Numbered from the stretch's first letter, positions 1 to 6,065 are shown. The stretch is 7,566 nucleotides of DNA from Candidatus Bathyarchaeota archaeon (GCA_018396615.1 JAGTQT010000071.1:1-7566), one strand, 5' to 3'. The notes: a model not told the origin generated them from the sequence alone. A program made the numbers and translations.

Positions 1-133
1 TAAGCCACCTATACACAGTCTGCCTCGTTATATCGAAAAGCTCTGCAATACGGGTCACCGTTAACCCCTTCTTGAAAAGCCTTCTAAAGACCCCTCTAAT
101 GTCAGAAGAAAGCCTCATAACACCGCCACGCAA
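1..133 (-). CDS. IS481-like transposase, N-terminal helix-turn-helix part (partial)
   Basis: The gene reads leftward and is cut by the window edge. The visible product contains the segment RRLFKKGLTVTRIAELFDIT followed by RQTVYRWL, a helix-turn-helix of the type that IS481 and related transposases use to bind their own terminal repeats. The start is placed at TTG 133-131 because the complete copy at the right of the window also has a TTG in exactly this register; an ATG at 118-116 is the alternative. The DDE catalytic domain would lie outside the window, so intactness cannot be judged. The homologous peptide in the other copy differs at about 9 of 39 residues. Confidence 0.75.
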   Translation of the reverse strand, partial: MRGGVMRLSSDIRGVFRRLFKKGLTVTRIAELFDITRQTVYRWL

Positions 134-160
134 ACAAACATAAGCCCACCAACAGAAAAA

Positions 161-186
161 TGTAACGTTAAAAAGTTGACTTTACA
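161..186. repeat. Terminal repeat of the partial IS481-like element
   Basis: It begins TGTAACGTTA and ends GTTGACTTTACA. It matches the repeat at 7476-7501 in 25 of 26 positions and, in reverse complement, the left repeat at 6544-6569 with a few mismatches. This defines the outer boundary of the first IS at base 186. Bases 187-336, between here and the flippase start, contain only the flippase 5' region and no gene. Confidence 0.85.
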
Positions 187-318
187 CCTGTTAAGCCAGC
201 TATTATTACCATTGCTTGGTATAGCGTCAGAGCTGATGTCGCATATTTTCCTCGTCTGTCTTTCTGTCAGATTCGTAATTCTTAAGAAAGAGGAATTAAA
301 GTAATACTGCTAAGATGT

Positions 319-323
319 GGAGG
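319..323 (+). promoter_or_regulatory. Shine-Dalgarno GGAGG that supports the TTG start of the flippase
   Basis: GGAGG lies 13 nt before TTG 337, slightly farther than ideal. The reading frame is closed just upstream by TGA at 325-327, so no in-frame ATG is available upstream. The ATGs at 315 and 324 are in another frame and give only a 19-codon peptide ending at 374. Confidence 0.5.
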
Positions 324-336
324 ATGAAATCTATCA

Positions 337-1557
337 TTGAAGTTTTCCGCCAAAACTGGAATCAACTGGTTTAAAAGACTCATAAAAGAAGATGTTGGCT
401 TAGTATACACCGCCCTCGGAAGTTTAGGTTCAGCCATTCTAGGCGCACTCTTCTGGTTTATACTAGCATCTGTACTGGAAGTAGAGAACTATGGATTGGC
501 AAATTATTACATCGCCTTGGCTTCTATCTTCGCTGCTTTAGGAACCATTGGATTAGACACAACCATAACGACGTACCTAGCCAAAGGAGAAAGAGAGACT
601 CTGTATGCCGCCAACTCACTTTCCTTAATCTCCGGTCTCCTCTCAGCTTTCGTCTTATCCATCTTCCAACTGTTTTCCGGTTTTCTCTCAGCCTCCATGA
701 TCTTCTTCGCTATGACGATGGCCGAAATCTTGGGCGAAAAAATGTACCGTCAATATGCCTTTGTATCTATTGGGCACAGGCTAGGTCAAATAACGTTATC
801 CATCCTCCTCTATACTCGGTTTGGAATTCCAGGAATAATACTCGGATACTTCCTAGGCGCTATAATCTTCAGTTACAAATATTTTAAATCCATCTCAAAG
901 TTCACCTTGAAATTTGATAGCTTAAAAGAAAAGCGCAACTTCACTTTCCACAGCTACGGCTTCAATTTAATAAAAACCTTTTCAACTTATCTAGACAAGG
1001 TAGTAATAGCCCCATTATTCGGATATCATACTCTAGGGCTGTATCAGCTAGGTTTCCAATTCTTCATGTTTTTAAGCACTATTCCCATGAGCCTCTACCA
1101 ATACTTGTTGCCTGAAGAATCCAGCGGAAAAGACAAAACCAAAGTCAAACTCATAAGTTTAATCCTTGCAGTCGCAACCTCCCTCTTGGTCTTTGCTCTA
1201 ACCCCATACCTAATCAAATATTTCTTCGCATCCTTCACAGAATCCGTTCAAGTCGTAAGCGTCATGAGCCTAGCCGTCATCCCATCAACAATCTCAGCCA
1301 TACAAAACGCTACGCTCTTAGGAAAGGAGAAAAGCAAAACAGTCTTTACAGCAGGATTGATATACCTAGCTGCTTTAACCATAGGTTTTATAACAATGGG
1401 AAAAATCATAAGCGTCTTAGGCTTAGGACTCGCCTTAGTCATCGCCCAAACAATCCAAGCAACATACCTAAGCATCAAGACAAATCTCAAATCAACCATT
1501 AAAGCAGTAAATATTTGGAAGGTTTTTAGACAAAGTTTTGAGAAAAAACATAATTAA
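337..1557 (+). CDS. Polysaccharide/oligosaccharide flippase, Wzx-like, MOP superfamily
   Basis: The product is a 406-residue integral membrane protein predicted to flip lipid-linked glycans across the cytoplasmic membrane. The first hydrophobic segment (about residues 21-45) is followed by the short polar element VLEVENYGLANYY, the usual first-loop pattern of Wzx/RfbX-type flippases, in which a G-x-A/Y step follows the first helix. Hydrophobic segments recur at about 55-75, 95-117, 119-133, 148-180, 222-252, 270-296, 303-322, 335-358 and 360-380, with a basic C-terminal tail. The length is at the short end for the family (usually 400-500). Translation starts at TTG with GGAGG upstream; an in-frame TGA sits 10 nt before it. 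No glycosyltransferase neighbours are in the window, so the substrate is unknown. It is transcribed toward the sulfur operon, convergent with it. Fold and general role are fairly sure; the substrate is not. Confidence 0.82.
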   Translation: MKFSAKTGINWFKRLIKEDVGLVYTALGSLGSAILGALFWFILASVLEVENYGLANYYIALASIFAALGTIGLDTTITTYLAKGERETLYAANSLSLISGLLSAFVLSIFQLFSGFLSASMIFFAMTMAEILGEKMYRQYAFVSIGHRLGQITLSILLYTRFGIPGIILGYFLGAIIFSYKYFKSISKFTLKFDSLKEKRNFTFHSYGFNLIKTFSTYLDKVVIAPLFGYHTLGLYQLGFQFFMFLSTIPMSLYQYLLPEESSGKDKTKVKLISLILAVATSLLVFALTPYLIKYFFASFTESVQVVSVMSLAVIPSTISAIQNATLLGKEKSKTVFTAGLIYLAALTIGFITMGKIISVLGLGLALVIAQTIQATYLSIKTNLKSTIKAVNIWKVFRQSFEKKHN

Positions 1558-1581
1558 AAGTAGCTATATTTGCGTATTGTG

Positions 1582-1587
1582 TTTTTT
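1582..1587 (+). terminator. T-run terminator candidate after the flippase gene
   Basis: A run of six T residues lies 24 nt beyond the flippase stop codon, with no hairpin before it. Archaeal RNA polymerase can terminate at oligo-T tracts without a stem-loop, so this is a plausible but untested terminator. Confidence 0.3.
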
Positions 1588-1938
1588 ATTCAAAGATATC
1601 TATGTTAAATCGAAACCTCATGCGCAATATAAAGAAAATAAAGAAAACACATCAGAACCTCAAAGGATTCGGTCAGTTAGTTTTTCTCCAGCTTACTATT
1701 GTTTACTCATATTAGTTTTCCAGATTTAGAAAGGTTTTTCTTCAACATCTCCAGCATTTCCTATTTCTTAATATTGGCATCGGATATGTTTTGATAGTTA
1801 CTGCGGTGTTTGATGAAGCAGGTACAGTATTAGTTTCCGTCTGAAGATTACAATGTTAATACGCCTCGTAATAATCTCATGATCATAATTGAGAAAAAGA
1901 TAGTTTCAGAGCCGCGTTCACTGATTGCCAATCTAATT

Positions 1939-1943
1939 AAAAA
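1939..1943 (-). terminator. T-run terminator candidate after the permease gene
   Basis: On the minus strand five T residues follow the permease stop codon by only a few nucleotides, and a second T5 tract lies at 1898-1894. There is no stem-loop. This fits archaeal oligo-T termination at the end of the operon, but short T-runs are common in AT-rich DNA. Confidence 0.25.
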
Positions 1944-1950
1944 TCACTCT

Positions 1951-2868
1951 CTATTTATCCCTTTGTTTTGCATTTCCAAGTTGATTGAATGCTGAGACTT
2001 TACAAAAATCAATTACCTTGGCTTTTCTCGTCATCCAGTATCCTAGAATTATTACTGTCATTATTGCAGAAACGAATATTACATCCAAGAACCAATGGTA
2101 CCAGACGCTTCGAATCAGAGTTCGCGCATTCAGAATGATCAGCCACACTCCGATCAGTATGCCAAGCCACCGCTTGGGAATTTTTTTTGATAGAATCGCG
2201 GCAACAGAAGTCAAGATGATTCCGCCAAGAATCATTGGCAAAGCTGTCGCCCATAGGAAACTCTCAAATCCAAGAAGAAATCCAAAAGCGATGACGCTTG
2301 TCAAGCTAATAATCGGTTCAGTAATCTCTACGATGCCAACAGCTTTCCTCGGTTCAGTGCCATTCAAAACGTAGACCGATATGCAAATCGGACCCCACCC
2401 ACCGCCGCTGCTGACATCAACGAAAGCAGCAAAAGCTCCCAGTAGCGGTACCGATCGATTTGAAAGACGCTTCTTTAGGTCAGGATTCTGTTGCAGGAAT
2501 CTCGTAAGAATGAAAGCTCCCAGAATCAGTAATACACAACTGACCCACACCGTTGAAATCGATATTGCAGTCCAGGCAATGAATAATGCTCCTGCTAGTG
2601 CGCCGATAATGCCTGGTAAGGTCAACCGTAGAAGATGACCTCGTTCGAAATTGCCAAGTTTCCAGTGAGAGATTCCAGACCATATGTCTACTACAACCTC
2701 TGACGTGTGCACGCTGGCACTTGCAATTGCCGGAGAGATTCCGAACGCCATGAAGACAGATGTTGCACTAACTCCATAGCCCATTCCCAGAGCTGAATCA
2801 ATGAAGCCGCATACTAAACCAGCAAGCATAATGCTCACGAAGGTAAGAATGTCGCTCATTCCAGTCAC
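1951..2868 (-). CDS. TauE/SafE-family permease (putative sulfite/sulfur-oxyanion transporter)
   Basis: The 305-residue product shows the two-fold repeat of the TauE/SafE (DUF81) family. The N-terminal half carries the conserved helix with IDSALGMGYGVSATSVFMAF (residues 23-42) and the following SASVHTSEV (50-58). The C-terminal half carries the equivalent glycine-rich DVSSGGGWGP (151-160) and NGTEPRKAVGIVEITEP (169-185). Hydrophobic helices fill about 8-28, 31-50, 83-102, 105-123, 140-155, 186-205, 208-227, 235-250 and an extra one near 262-279. Family members export or import sulfite, sulfoacetate, taurine-derived or other organic anions; the sulfate-activation genes just upstream point to a sulfur oxyanion, by inference only. 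The start is GTG 2868 or, equally possible, ATG 2859; neither has a strong ribosome site. It follows the GTPase gene by 105 nt, so it may be in the operon or have its own promoter. Confidence 0.85.
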   Translation of the reverse strand: MTGMSDILTFVSIMLAGLVCGFIDSALGMGYGVSATSVFMAFGISPAIASASVHTSEVVVDIWSGISHWKLGNFERGHLLRLTLPGIIGALAGALFIAWTAISISTVWVSCVLLILGAFILTRFLQQNPDLKKRLSNRSVPLLGAFAAFVDVSSGGGWGPICISVYVLNGTEPRKAVGIVEITEPIISLTSVIAFGFLLGFESFLWATALPMILGGIILTSVAAILSKKIPKRWLGILIGVWLIILNARTLIRSVWYHWFLDVIFVSAIMTVIILGYWMTRKAKVIDFCKVSAFNQLGNAKQRDK

Positions 2869-2925
2869 TTTCCAGTAGTTGTGTCGCCAAGTTCAGTCGT
2901 ATCTAGGTCTTGGCATGTTATCCGA

Positions 2926-2931
2926 ATTATA
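2926..2931 (-). promoter_or_regulatory. Weak TATA-like element before the permease gene
   Basis: The minus strand reads TATAAT here, about 60-65 nt before the two possible permease starts, inside the 105-nt gap after the GTPase gene. It would give a leader of roughly 35 nt. No clear BRE is seen, and the call is based only on base composition and position. Confidence 0.2.
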
Positions 2932-2973
2932 CGCCCTATACAATTGAAAGCGTAAAACAAACTGCTCATATTG

Positions 2974-4212
2974 TCACTTCTCCAAGACTATTCCGGCAGC
3001 CGCCGCACCTTTCTTTCCGACGATCACAAATCTTCCGAGTTGTGGGAAATCAGAGTATTTTTCTAAATATGTTGATTCAAGGGTTTGAAACAGTATTCTG
3101 CCAACCTCTCCGTCTCCTAAGGATTTTGGTGTTTCTTCATTGACTGTTAAGTTTACTGGGTCAATCTTGTGCAGTATTCTCTTTACTTTGCACTTGATTT
3201 CAGCGGTCCCAACACGTACAATCACCACGTTTCCAACTTCTAGCTTGAAATCTGAGAACACAATTAATTCAGCGATAAATTCCTTAGTTTGTTCCAGTTT
3301 CTCCTCGACGCTGGCTAAAATGTGTCCCCTTTCGATTTCTTTTATCCCTTTTAAGATTATGCCGATGGAGTCGCCTGGAAACGCCTGTTTCGCTTCTTCC
3401 CCAAGAGATTCAATCCTTTCCACAATGCTTTCTTCCATGGTAGGCAAAATAGTTACCGGCTGACCAATTTGTAATGTTCCTGTCTCAACCTTGCACGCGG
3501 CAAGTTTTTTCCCTTCAAGATTGTAAACATCTTGAACTACGCATCTTAGAGGTTTTTGTGATAATGGTTTGGATGGCTTTATTGTATTATCGAGAGCCTC
3601 GATTAGCGTTGAGCCTTTGTACCATTTCATCATGTCAGTTTTTTGGGTAACATTGTCACCGTAGTAAGCGGAGACTGGGACTATAGGTGCATTATAGTAA
3701 CCAAGTGACGATAGAATTTCCCCCAAAATATGTAAGATTTTTTTGAAAGCTTCTTCATTGTAGCTGATCATGTCCATCTTGTTAACAGCTACAATTAACT
3801 GGTCTATTCCCAATGTTTTGATTAAGAAAAGGTGCTGTCTGGTCTGTGCCTCTATTCCCTCTTTAGCTGATACAACTAAGATTGCGGCATTTGCTTGCGA
3901 TGCTCCGGTTAACATTTTTCGGATGAATTCTCTATGCCCTGGGCAATCGATTATTGTGTAAAAGTATTTTTGAGACTTAAAGGGTGTCTGCATTATGTCT
4001 ATTGTTAAGCCGCCAGTTCGTTCTTCTTCTAGACTGTCGAGTATGAAAGCGAACTCGAATTCTTTCTTACCTGATTTCTCTATTTCGTCTCTGATTTCCT
4101 GTATCTTTTGCTCTGGTATGGCCTTTGAATCGTAGAGTAAACGTCCTATTAATGTGGATTTCCCGTGATCCTTGTGGCCAATGACAACCAGATTTATTTT
4201 AGGAAGACTCAT
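2974..4212 (-). CDS. EF-1-alpha-like translational-type GTPase, CysN-like ATP sulfurylase subunit
   Basis: The 412-residue protein has a full GTPase domain: P-loop GHKDHGKST (12-20), switch I threonine in GLTID (T70), DCPGH (89-93), NKMD (144-147) and SAYYGDN (181-187). Two beta-barrel domains like those of elongation factors follow, ending in FPQLGRFVIV. The segment PGHREFIRKMLTGASQANAA is close to archaeal EF-1-alpha, while DNVTQKTDMMKWYKGSTLIE (187-206) resembles both EF-1-alpha and CysN. It is not the translation factor itself: switch I reads ERTGGLT where EF-1-alpha has ERERGIT, and the gene sits with cysD. CysN is known to be derived from the EF-1-alpha family and to couple GTP hydrolysis to APS synthesis by CysD. 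The ATG overlaps the end of the upstream hydrolase gene by 14 nt and has a GAGGTG ribosome site, which suggests translational coupling. GTPase identity is certain; the CysN role is inferred from context. Confidence 0.85.
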   Translation of the reverse strand: MSLPKINLVVIGHKDHGKSTLIGRLLYDSKAIPEQKIQEIRDEIEKSGKKEFEFAFILDSLEEERTGGLTIDIMQTPFKSQKYFYTIIDCPGHREFIRKMLTGASQANAAILVVSAKEGIEAQTRQHLFLIKTLGIDQLIVAVNKMDMISYNEEAFKKILHILGEILSSLGYYNAPIVPVSAYYGDNVTQKTDMMKWYKGSTLIEALDNTIKPSKPLSQKPLRCVVQDVYNLEGKKLAACKVETGTLQIGQPVTILPTMEESIVERIESLGEEAKQAFPGDSIGIILKGIKEIERGHILASVEEKLEQTKEFIAELIVFSDFKLEVGNVVIVRVGTAEIKCKVKRILHKIDPVNLTVNEETPKSLGDGEVGRILFQTLESTYLEKYSDFPQLGRFVIVGKKGAAAAGIVLEK

Positions 4213-4906
4213 TCTTAGCTACACCTCTTAGTATTTCATAGAAGTCAGTTATACTGGGAATGTTCAATCTTAGTTCTCGGTTTGCAGAGTAGAAGCCGTT
4301 TCTGCTGTGATCGCCATATTTTCCAACAGGTTTCATTCCATGATCCGATATTATTAGAATAAAATCTTCTGTGGAAGACCTAACTTCGTATGCTATCCTT
4401 TCGAGCTCTGTGTATACTTTCTCAATCTTTTCAGGGATTCCAAAGCTTAAATGTCCTATAGCGTCTGCAAGATCGAAATATCCCATAACTATATCGAAAC
4501 ATCCCAGAGAAGCGAAAAAATCCTTCTTGTTTTCTTCGTGATTTCTCCATATGACAGCATCATATTCTTCTACGGTGGCATTTTCGTCAAAGTAACTCTT
4601 TAACAGCCTCCTCTCTTCGGCGTGATTGCCTTCTTTCAAAGAAAACGCTGGAACATCTATTGCCTGATAAGTCCTGAAATATGTAAAGAAGGTTTCATCC
4701 GGCTTTAACTTGAATTCCCACTGTGTCTTTATCGGGATCCTTGACTCCATGTTTTTACCTGTAAGAAATGAAGCCCAGAGAACGACCGTTCTTTCAAGTT
4801 CAAATTCGGAGAGATTCGTTTGGCCGCATTCAGTTTGCATTAGGTTTTGACATTTATACTTCCCGACCATATTGAAGTCCAACGCGTCAAGGGCGAGAAT
4901 TATCAT
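4199..4906 (-). CDS. Small alkaline-phosphatase-superfamily hydrolase (type I phosphodiesterase/nucleotide pyrophosphatase-like)
   Basis: The 235-residue protein has the pattern of metal ligands of the alkaline phosphatase/sulfatase/iPGM superfamily. It opens with MIILALDALD (metal aspartate D7). It then has a Thr at 40 and WASFLTG (44-50), where the family nucleophile lies, the D-x-x-x-H pair in FDLADAIGHL (D148, H152), SDHGM (D188, H189) and GDHSRNGF (H200). It is much shorter than most members (400-500 residues), so the cap or insert domains are small or absent. Family members hydrolyse phosphodiesters, phosphomonoesters or sulfate esters with two metal ions. No signal peptide is seen, so it is probably cytoplasmic. 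It starts 10 nt after the cysD stop and overlaps the GTPase gene by 14 nt, placing it between the two sulfurylase-type subunits. A role on APS, PAP or a related nucleotide is my inference, and the substrate is unknown. Confidence 0.75.
   Translation of the reverse strand: MIILALDALDFNMVGKYKCQNLMQTECGQTNLSEFELERTVVLWASFLTGKNMESRIPIKTQWEFKLKPDETFFTYFRTYQAIDVPAFSLKEGNHAEERRLLKSYFDENATVEEYDAVIWRNHEENKKDFFASLGCFDIVMGYFDLADAIGHLSFGIPEKIEKVYTELERIAYEVRSSTEDFILIISDHGMKPVGKYGDHSRNGFYSANRELRLNIPSITDFYEILRGVAKNESS
4222..4227 (-). promoter_or_regulatory. Shine-Dalgarno GAGGTG of the GTPase gene, inside the hydrolase gene
   Basis: On the minus strand GAGGTG ends 9 nt before the GTPase ATG at 4212. It lies within the last codons of the upstream hydrolase gene, whose stop codon comes after the GTPase start. 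This fixes the GTPase start and supports coupled translation of the two genes. Confidence 0.7.
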
Positions 4907-4916
4907 TTCTTTCCGC

Positions 4917-5747
4917 TCACATATAACCTAGACTGCGCAGCTTCTGCATCATGTAAGCTTTTTCTTTATCTTGGGCTCTTCCAGCCCTCTCGGGGATTTT
5001 TGTGGTGGCGAGCTCATCTATTATCTCGTCTATTGTGCTCGCCTTCGATGGTATTGGAACTGTACATGGCATACATCCAAGACTACGGTATCGCATTCCG
5101 TTTTTTGCAAAATACAGTGGGTTCACTGGAAGATTCTGTTGTTTCACGTAAAGCCAAACATCGAGTTCGGTCCAGTGAAGAATTGGATGGACTCTCATAT
5201 GGGAGAAATCTTCTGATGGCTTAACGTATAGATCCCATAGCTCCGCCGGCTGGTCTGCATACTTCCAGTTGAAGTTCTCATCTCGCGGCGAAAAATACCT
5301 CTCTTTAGCTCTTATTCCATGTTCATCTCTTCTTATCGCTAGGATAAGTGCATCGAATTCTCTCTTCTTTATCAGATTTTTCAAGGCTTCCGTCTTGAGC
5401 TGCGTGCAACAGTTTAATTTGCCCTTTTTTGGAGACATACCCATTTTTGTCGCTTCTTCGTTCTTAGTCACGATTAAATTCAGGTTCCATTCCTTGGCAA
5501 TCTTGTCTCTGAAATCGTAGATCTCTGGAAATTTATAGCAAGTGTCTATGTGAATTACTGGGAAGGGGATTTTGCCGAAGAAGGCTTTTCGGCAAAGCCA
5601 TACCGTGGCTGTGGAATCCTTTCCAGTGCTCCACAGGACCGCCATGTTCTTGAACTGAGCTTTGGTCTCCCTTATTATTGAAATGCTCTTATTTTCCAGT
5701 TCCGAAATATGGTTTTCCATATTCAACTTCACTGCCGCATTTCTCAT
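4917..5747 (-). CDS. cysD: Sulfate adenylyltransferase small subunit (CysD-type, PP-loop PAPS reductase-like family)
   Basis: The 276-residue protein belongs to the adenine-nucleotide alpha-hydrolase family that includes CysD and CysH. It has the PP-loop STGKDS (40-45), FPVIHIDT (62-69) with FPEIYDFRD (73-81), RRDEHGIRAKER (139-150), PAELWDLY (167-174), HPILHWTELDVWLY (187-200) and a C-terminal IPERAGRAQDKE (251-262). All align in order with bacterial CysD, which with a GTPase subunit makes APS from ATP and sulfate. It lacks roughly 20 residues that enterobacterial CysD has before its LGC motif. Unlike that CysD it contains C113-C114 (NCCTQLKTEAL) and C225-x-x-C228 (LGCMPCTVP), the arrangement that binds a [4Fe-4S] cluster in APS reductases. 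ATG 5747 is only 3-20 nt downstream of the likely transcription start, so the transcript may be near-leaderless; ATG 5720 is an alternative. It is the first gene of the operon. An APS or PAPS reductase is the main alternative. Confidence 0.82.
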   Translation of the reverse strand: MRNAAVKLNMENHISELENKSISIIRETKAQFKNMAVLWSTGKDSTATVWLCRKAFFGKIPFPVIHIDTCYKFPEIYDFRDKIAKEWNLNLIVTKNEEATKMGMSPKKGKLNCCTQLKTEALKNLIKKREFDALILAIRRDEHGIRAKERYFSPRDENFNWKYADQPAELWDLYVKPSEDFSHMRVHPILHWTELDVWLYVKQQNLPVNPLYFAKNGMRYRSLGCMPCTVPIPSKASTIDEIIDELATTKIPERAGRAQDKEKAYMMQKLRSLGYM

Positions 5748-5776
5748 CTTATAGTCTTCGAGGTTGATTATACATC

Positions 5777-5799
5777 ATTTATATTTAACTTATATTTAA
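5777..5799 (-). promoter_or_regulatory. cysD operon promoter region with tandem TATATTTAA repeats
   Basis: ATTTATATTT at 5777-5786 reads as an archaeal TATA box on the minus strand, about 30-35 nt before the cysD ATG, which suits a very short leader. The 9-mer TATATTTAA occurs twice on the plus strand, at 5780-5788 and 5791-5799. The spacing is 11 bp, about one helical turn. Such phased direct repeats over a TATA box could be an operator for the divergent ribbon-helix-helix protein; this is inference. Confidence 0.4.
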
Positions 5800-5838
5800 T
5801 GCTTGCTAAAATGATTCTTCGTATTTTTATTGATGAAA

Positions 5839-5875
5839 CATAAATATATGAATTGTGAAGTGTTTATGGAAGGTG
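5839..5875 (+). promoter_or_regulatory. Promoter and ribosome site of the ribbon-helix-helix gene
   Basis: TAAATATAT at 5841-5849 is a TATA-like element. GGAAGGTG at 5868-5875 is a good ribosome site 7 nt before ATG 5883, which excludes the in-frame TTG at 5877 as start. CATAAA (5839-5844) and TTTATG (5863-5868) form a 6-bp inverted repeat bracketing the TATA box and probable transcription start, which would suit autoregulation. Confidence 0.4.
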
Positions 5876-5882
5876 CTTGTTC

Positions 5883-6065
5883 ATGGTTGAGTATGTGAAT
5901 ATTCCCATTCCTAAGCCTTTGTACGGTAGGCTCGCGAGGTGTTTGGAAGGAAGCGGATACCGTAGTGCAACTGAATATATTATATACTTGATTAGAAAAT
6001 ATCTTCCAGACTTAGAATCCAACGATGTAGAGAGAAGGCTGAAGGCTCTCGGCTACATGTCCTGA
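5883..6065 (+). CDS. Ribbon-helix-helix (CopG/MetJ/Arc-like) small protein, putative operon regulator
   Basis: The 60-residue protein opens with a beta strand (MVEYVNIPIP), then helix 1 (KPLYGRLARCLEG, about 11-23), a turn GYRSA and helix 2 (TEYIIYLIRKYL, about 30-41). This is the layout of ribbon-helix-helix DNA-binding dimers, with the paired strand contacting the major groove. After an acidic linker (PDLESND) it ends in the short amphipathic tail VERRLKALGYMS, not part of the core fold. The ATG at 5883 is preferred over TTG 5877 because GGAAGGTG lies 7 nt before it. The gene is divergent from cysD with 135 nt between the starts, so it is well placed to control that operon and itself. Its last residues resemble the CysD C-terminus (QKLRSLGYM). 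Fold assignment is good; the regulatory role is inferred from fold and position. Confidence 0.75.
   Translation: MVEYVNIPIPKPLYGRLARCLEGSGYRSATEYIIYLIRKYLPDLESNDVERRLKALGYMS

Larger units (their letters stand above)
1..186 (-). mobile_element. End of an IS481-like insertion sequence (partial, runs off the window)
   Basis: This stretch holds the 5' part of a transposase gene on the minus strand followed outward by a 26-bp terminal repeat at 161-186. It aligns without gaps to the matching end of the complete IS481-like element at 6544-7501: the distance from the aligned transposase codons to the terminal repeat is the same (43 nt) in both. The first 39 clear codons encode a peptide about 77% identical to its counterpart, so the two are related but distinct IS variants. 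The remainder of the element lies to the left of base 1. The family call rests on this similarity to the complete copy, because no catalytic domain is present here. Confidence 0.85.
1558..1950. other. Intergenic region between convergent genes, no supportable gene
   Basis: About 390 bp separate the flippase from the end of the permease gene. I see no open frame with a credible start and ribosome site, no tRNA-like cloverleaf and no repeat array. One stretch around 1730-1842 (+) reads through without stops as a hydrophobic peptide (including GIGYVLIVTAVFDEAGTVLV) but lacks a start codon; it could be the decayed remnant of a gene or chance. ATGATCAT at 1879-1886 is a short palindrome of no clear role. 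Confidence 0.5.

Noticed and set aside
1538..1729. 63-codon plus-strand frame overlapping the flippase end
   Set aside because: It overlaps the flippase in another frame, has no ribosome site, and its product has no recognisable pattern.
1807..1845. Possible box C/D small RNA (TTGATGA followed by CTGA)
   Set aside because: The first box fits imperfectly and there are no internal D' and C' boxes; two short motifs this close are expected by chance.
1985..2638. Plus-strand frames of 129 and 85 codons opposite the permease gene
   Set aside because: They lie entirely antisense to the TauE/SafE gene, which explains the region with conserved glycine motifs.
3140..3463. 107-codon plus-strand frame
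   Set aside because: It is antisense to the GTPase barrel domains; no start signal or family pattern.
4847..5224. 125-codon plus-strand frame opposite the hydrolase and cysD genes
   Set aside because: It is antisense to a gene with clear conserved motifs, and its composition (many Cys, Ser, Leu) looks like a shadow frame.
5877..5882. TTG 5877 as start of the ribbon-helix-helix gene
   Set aside because: The ribosome site GGAAGGTG ends at 5875, only 1 nt away; ATG 5883 has the proper 7-nt spacing.
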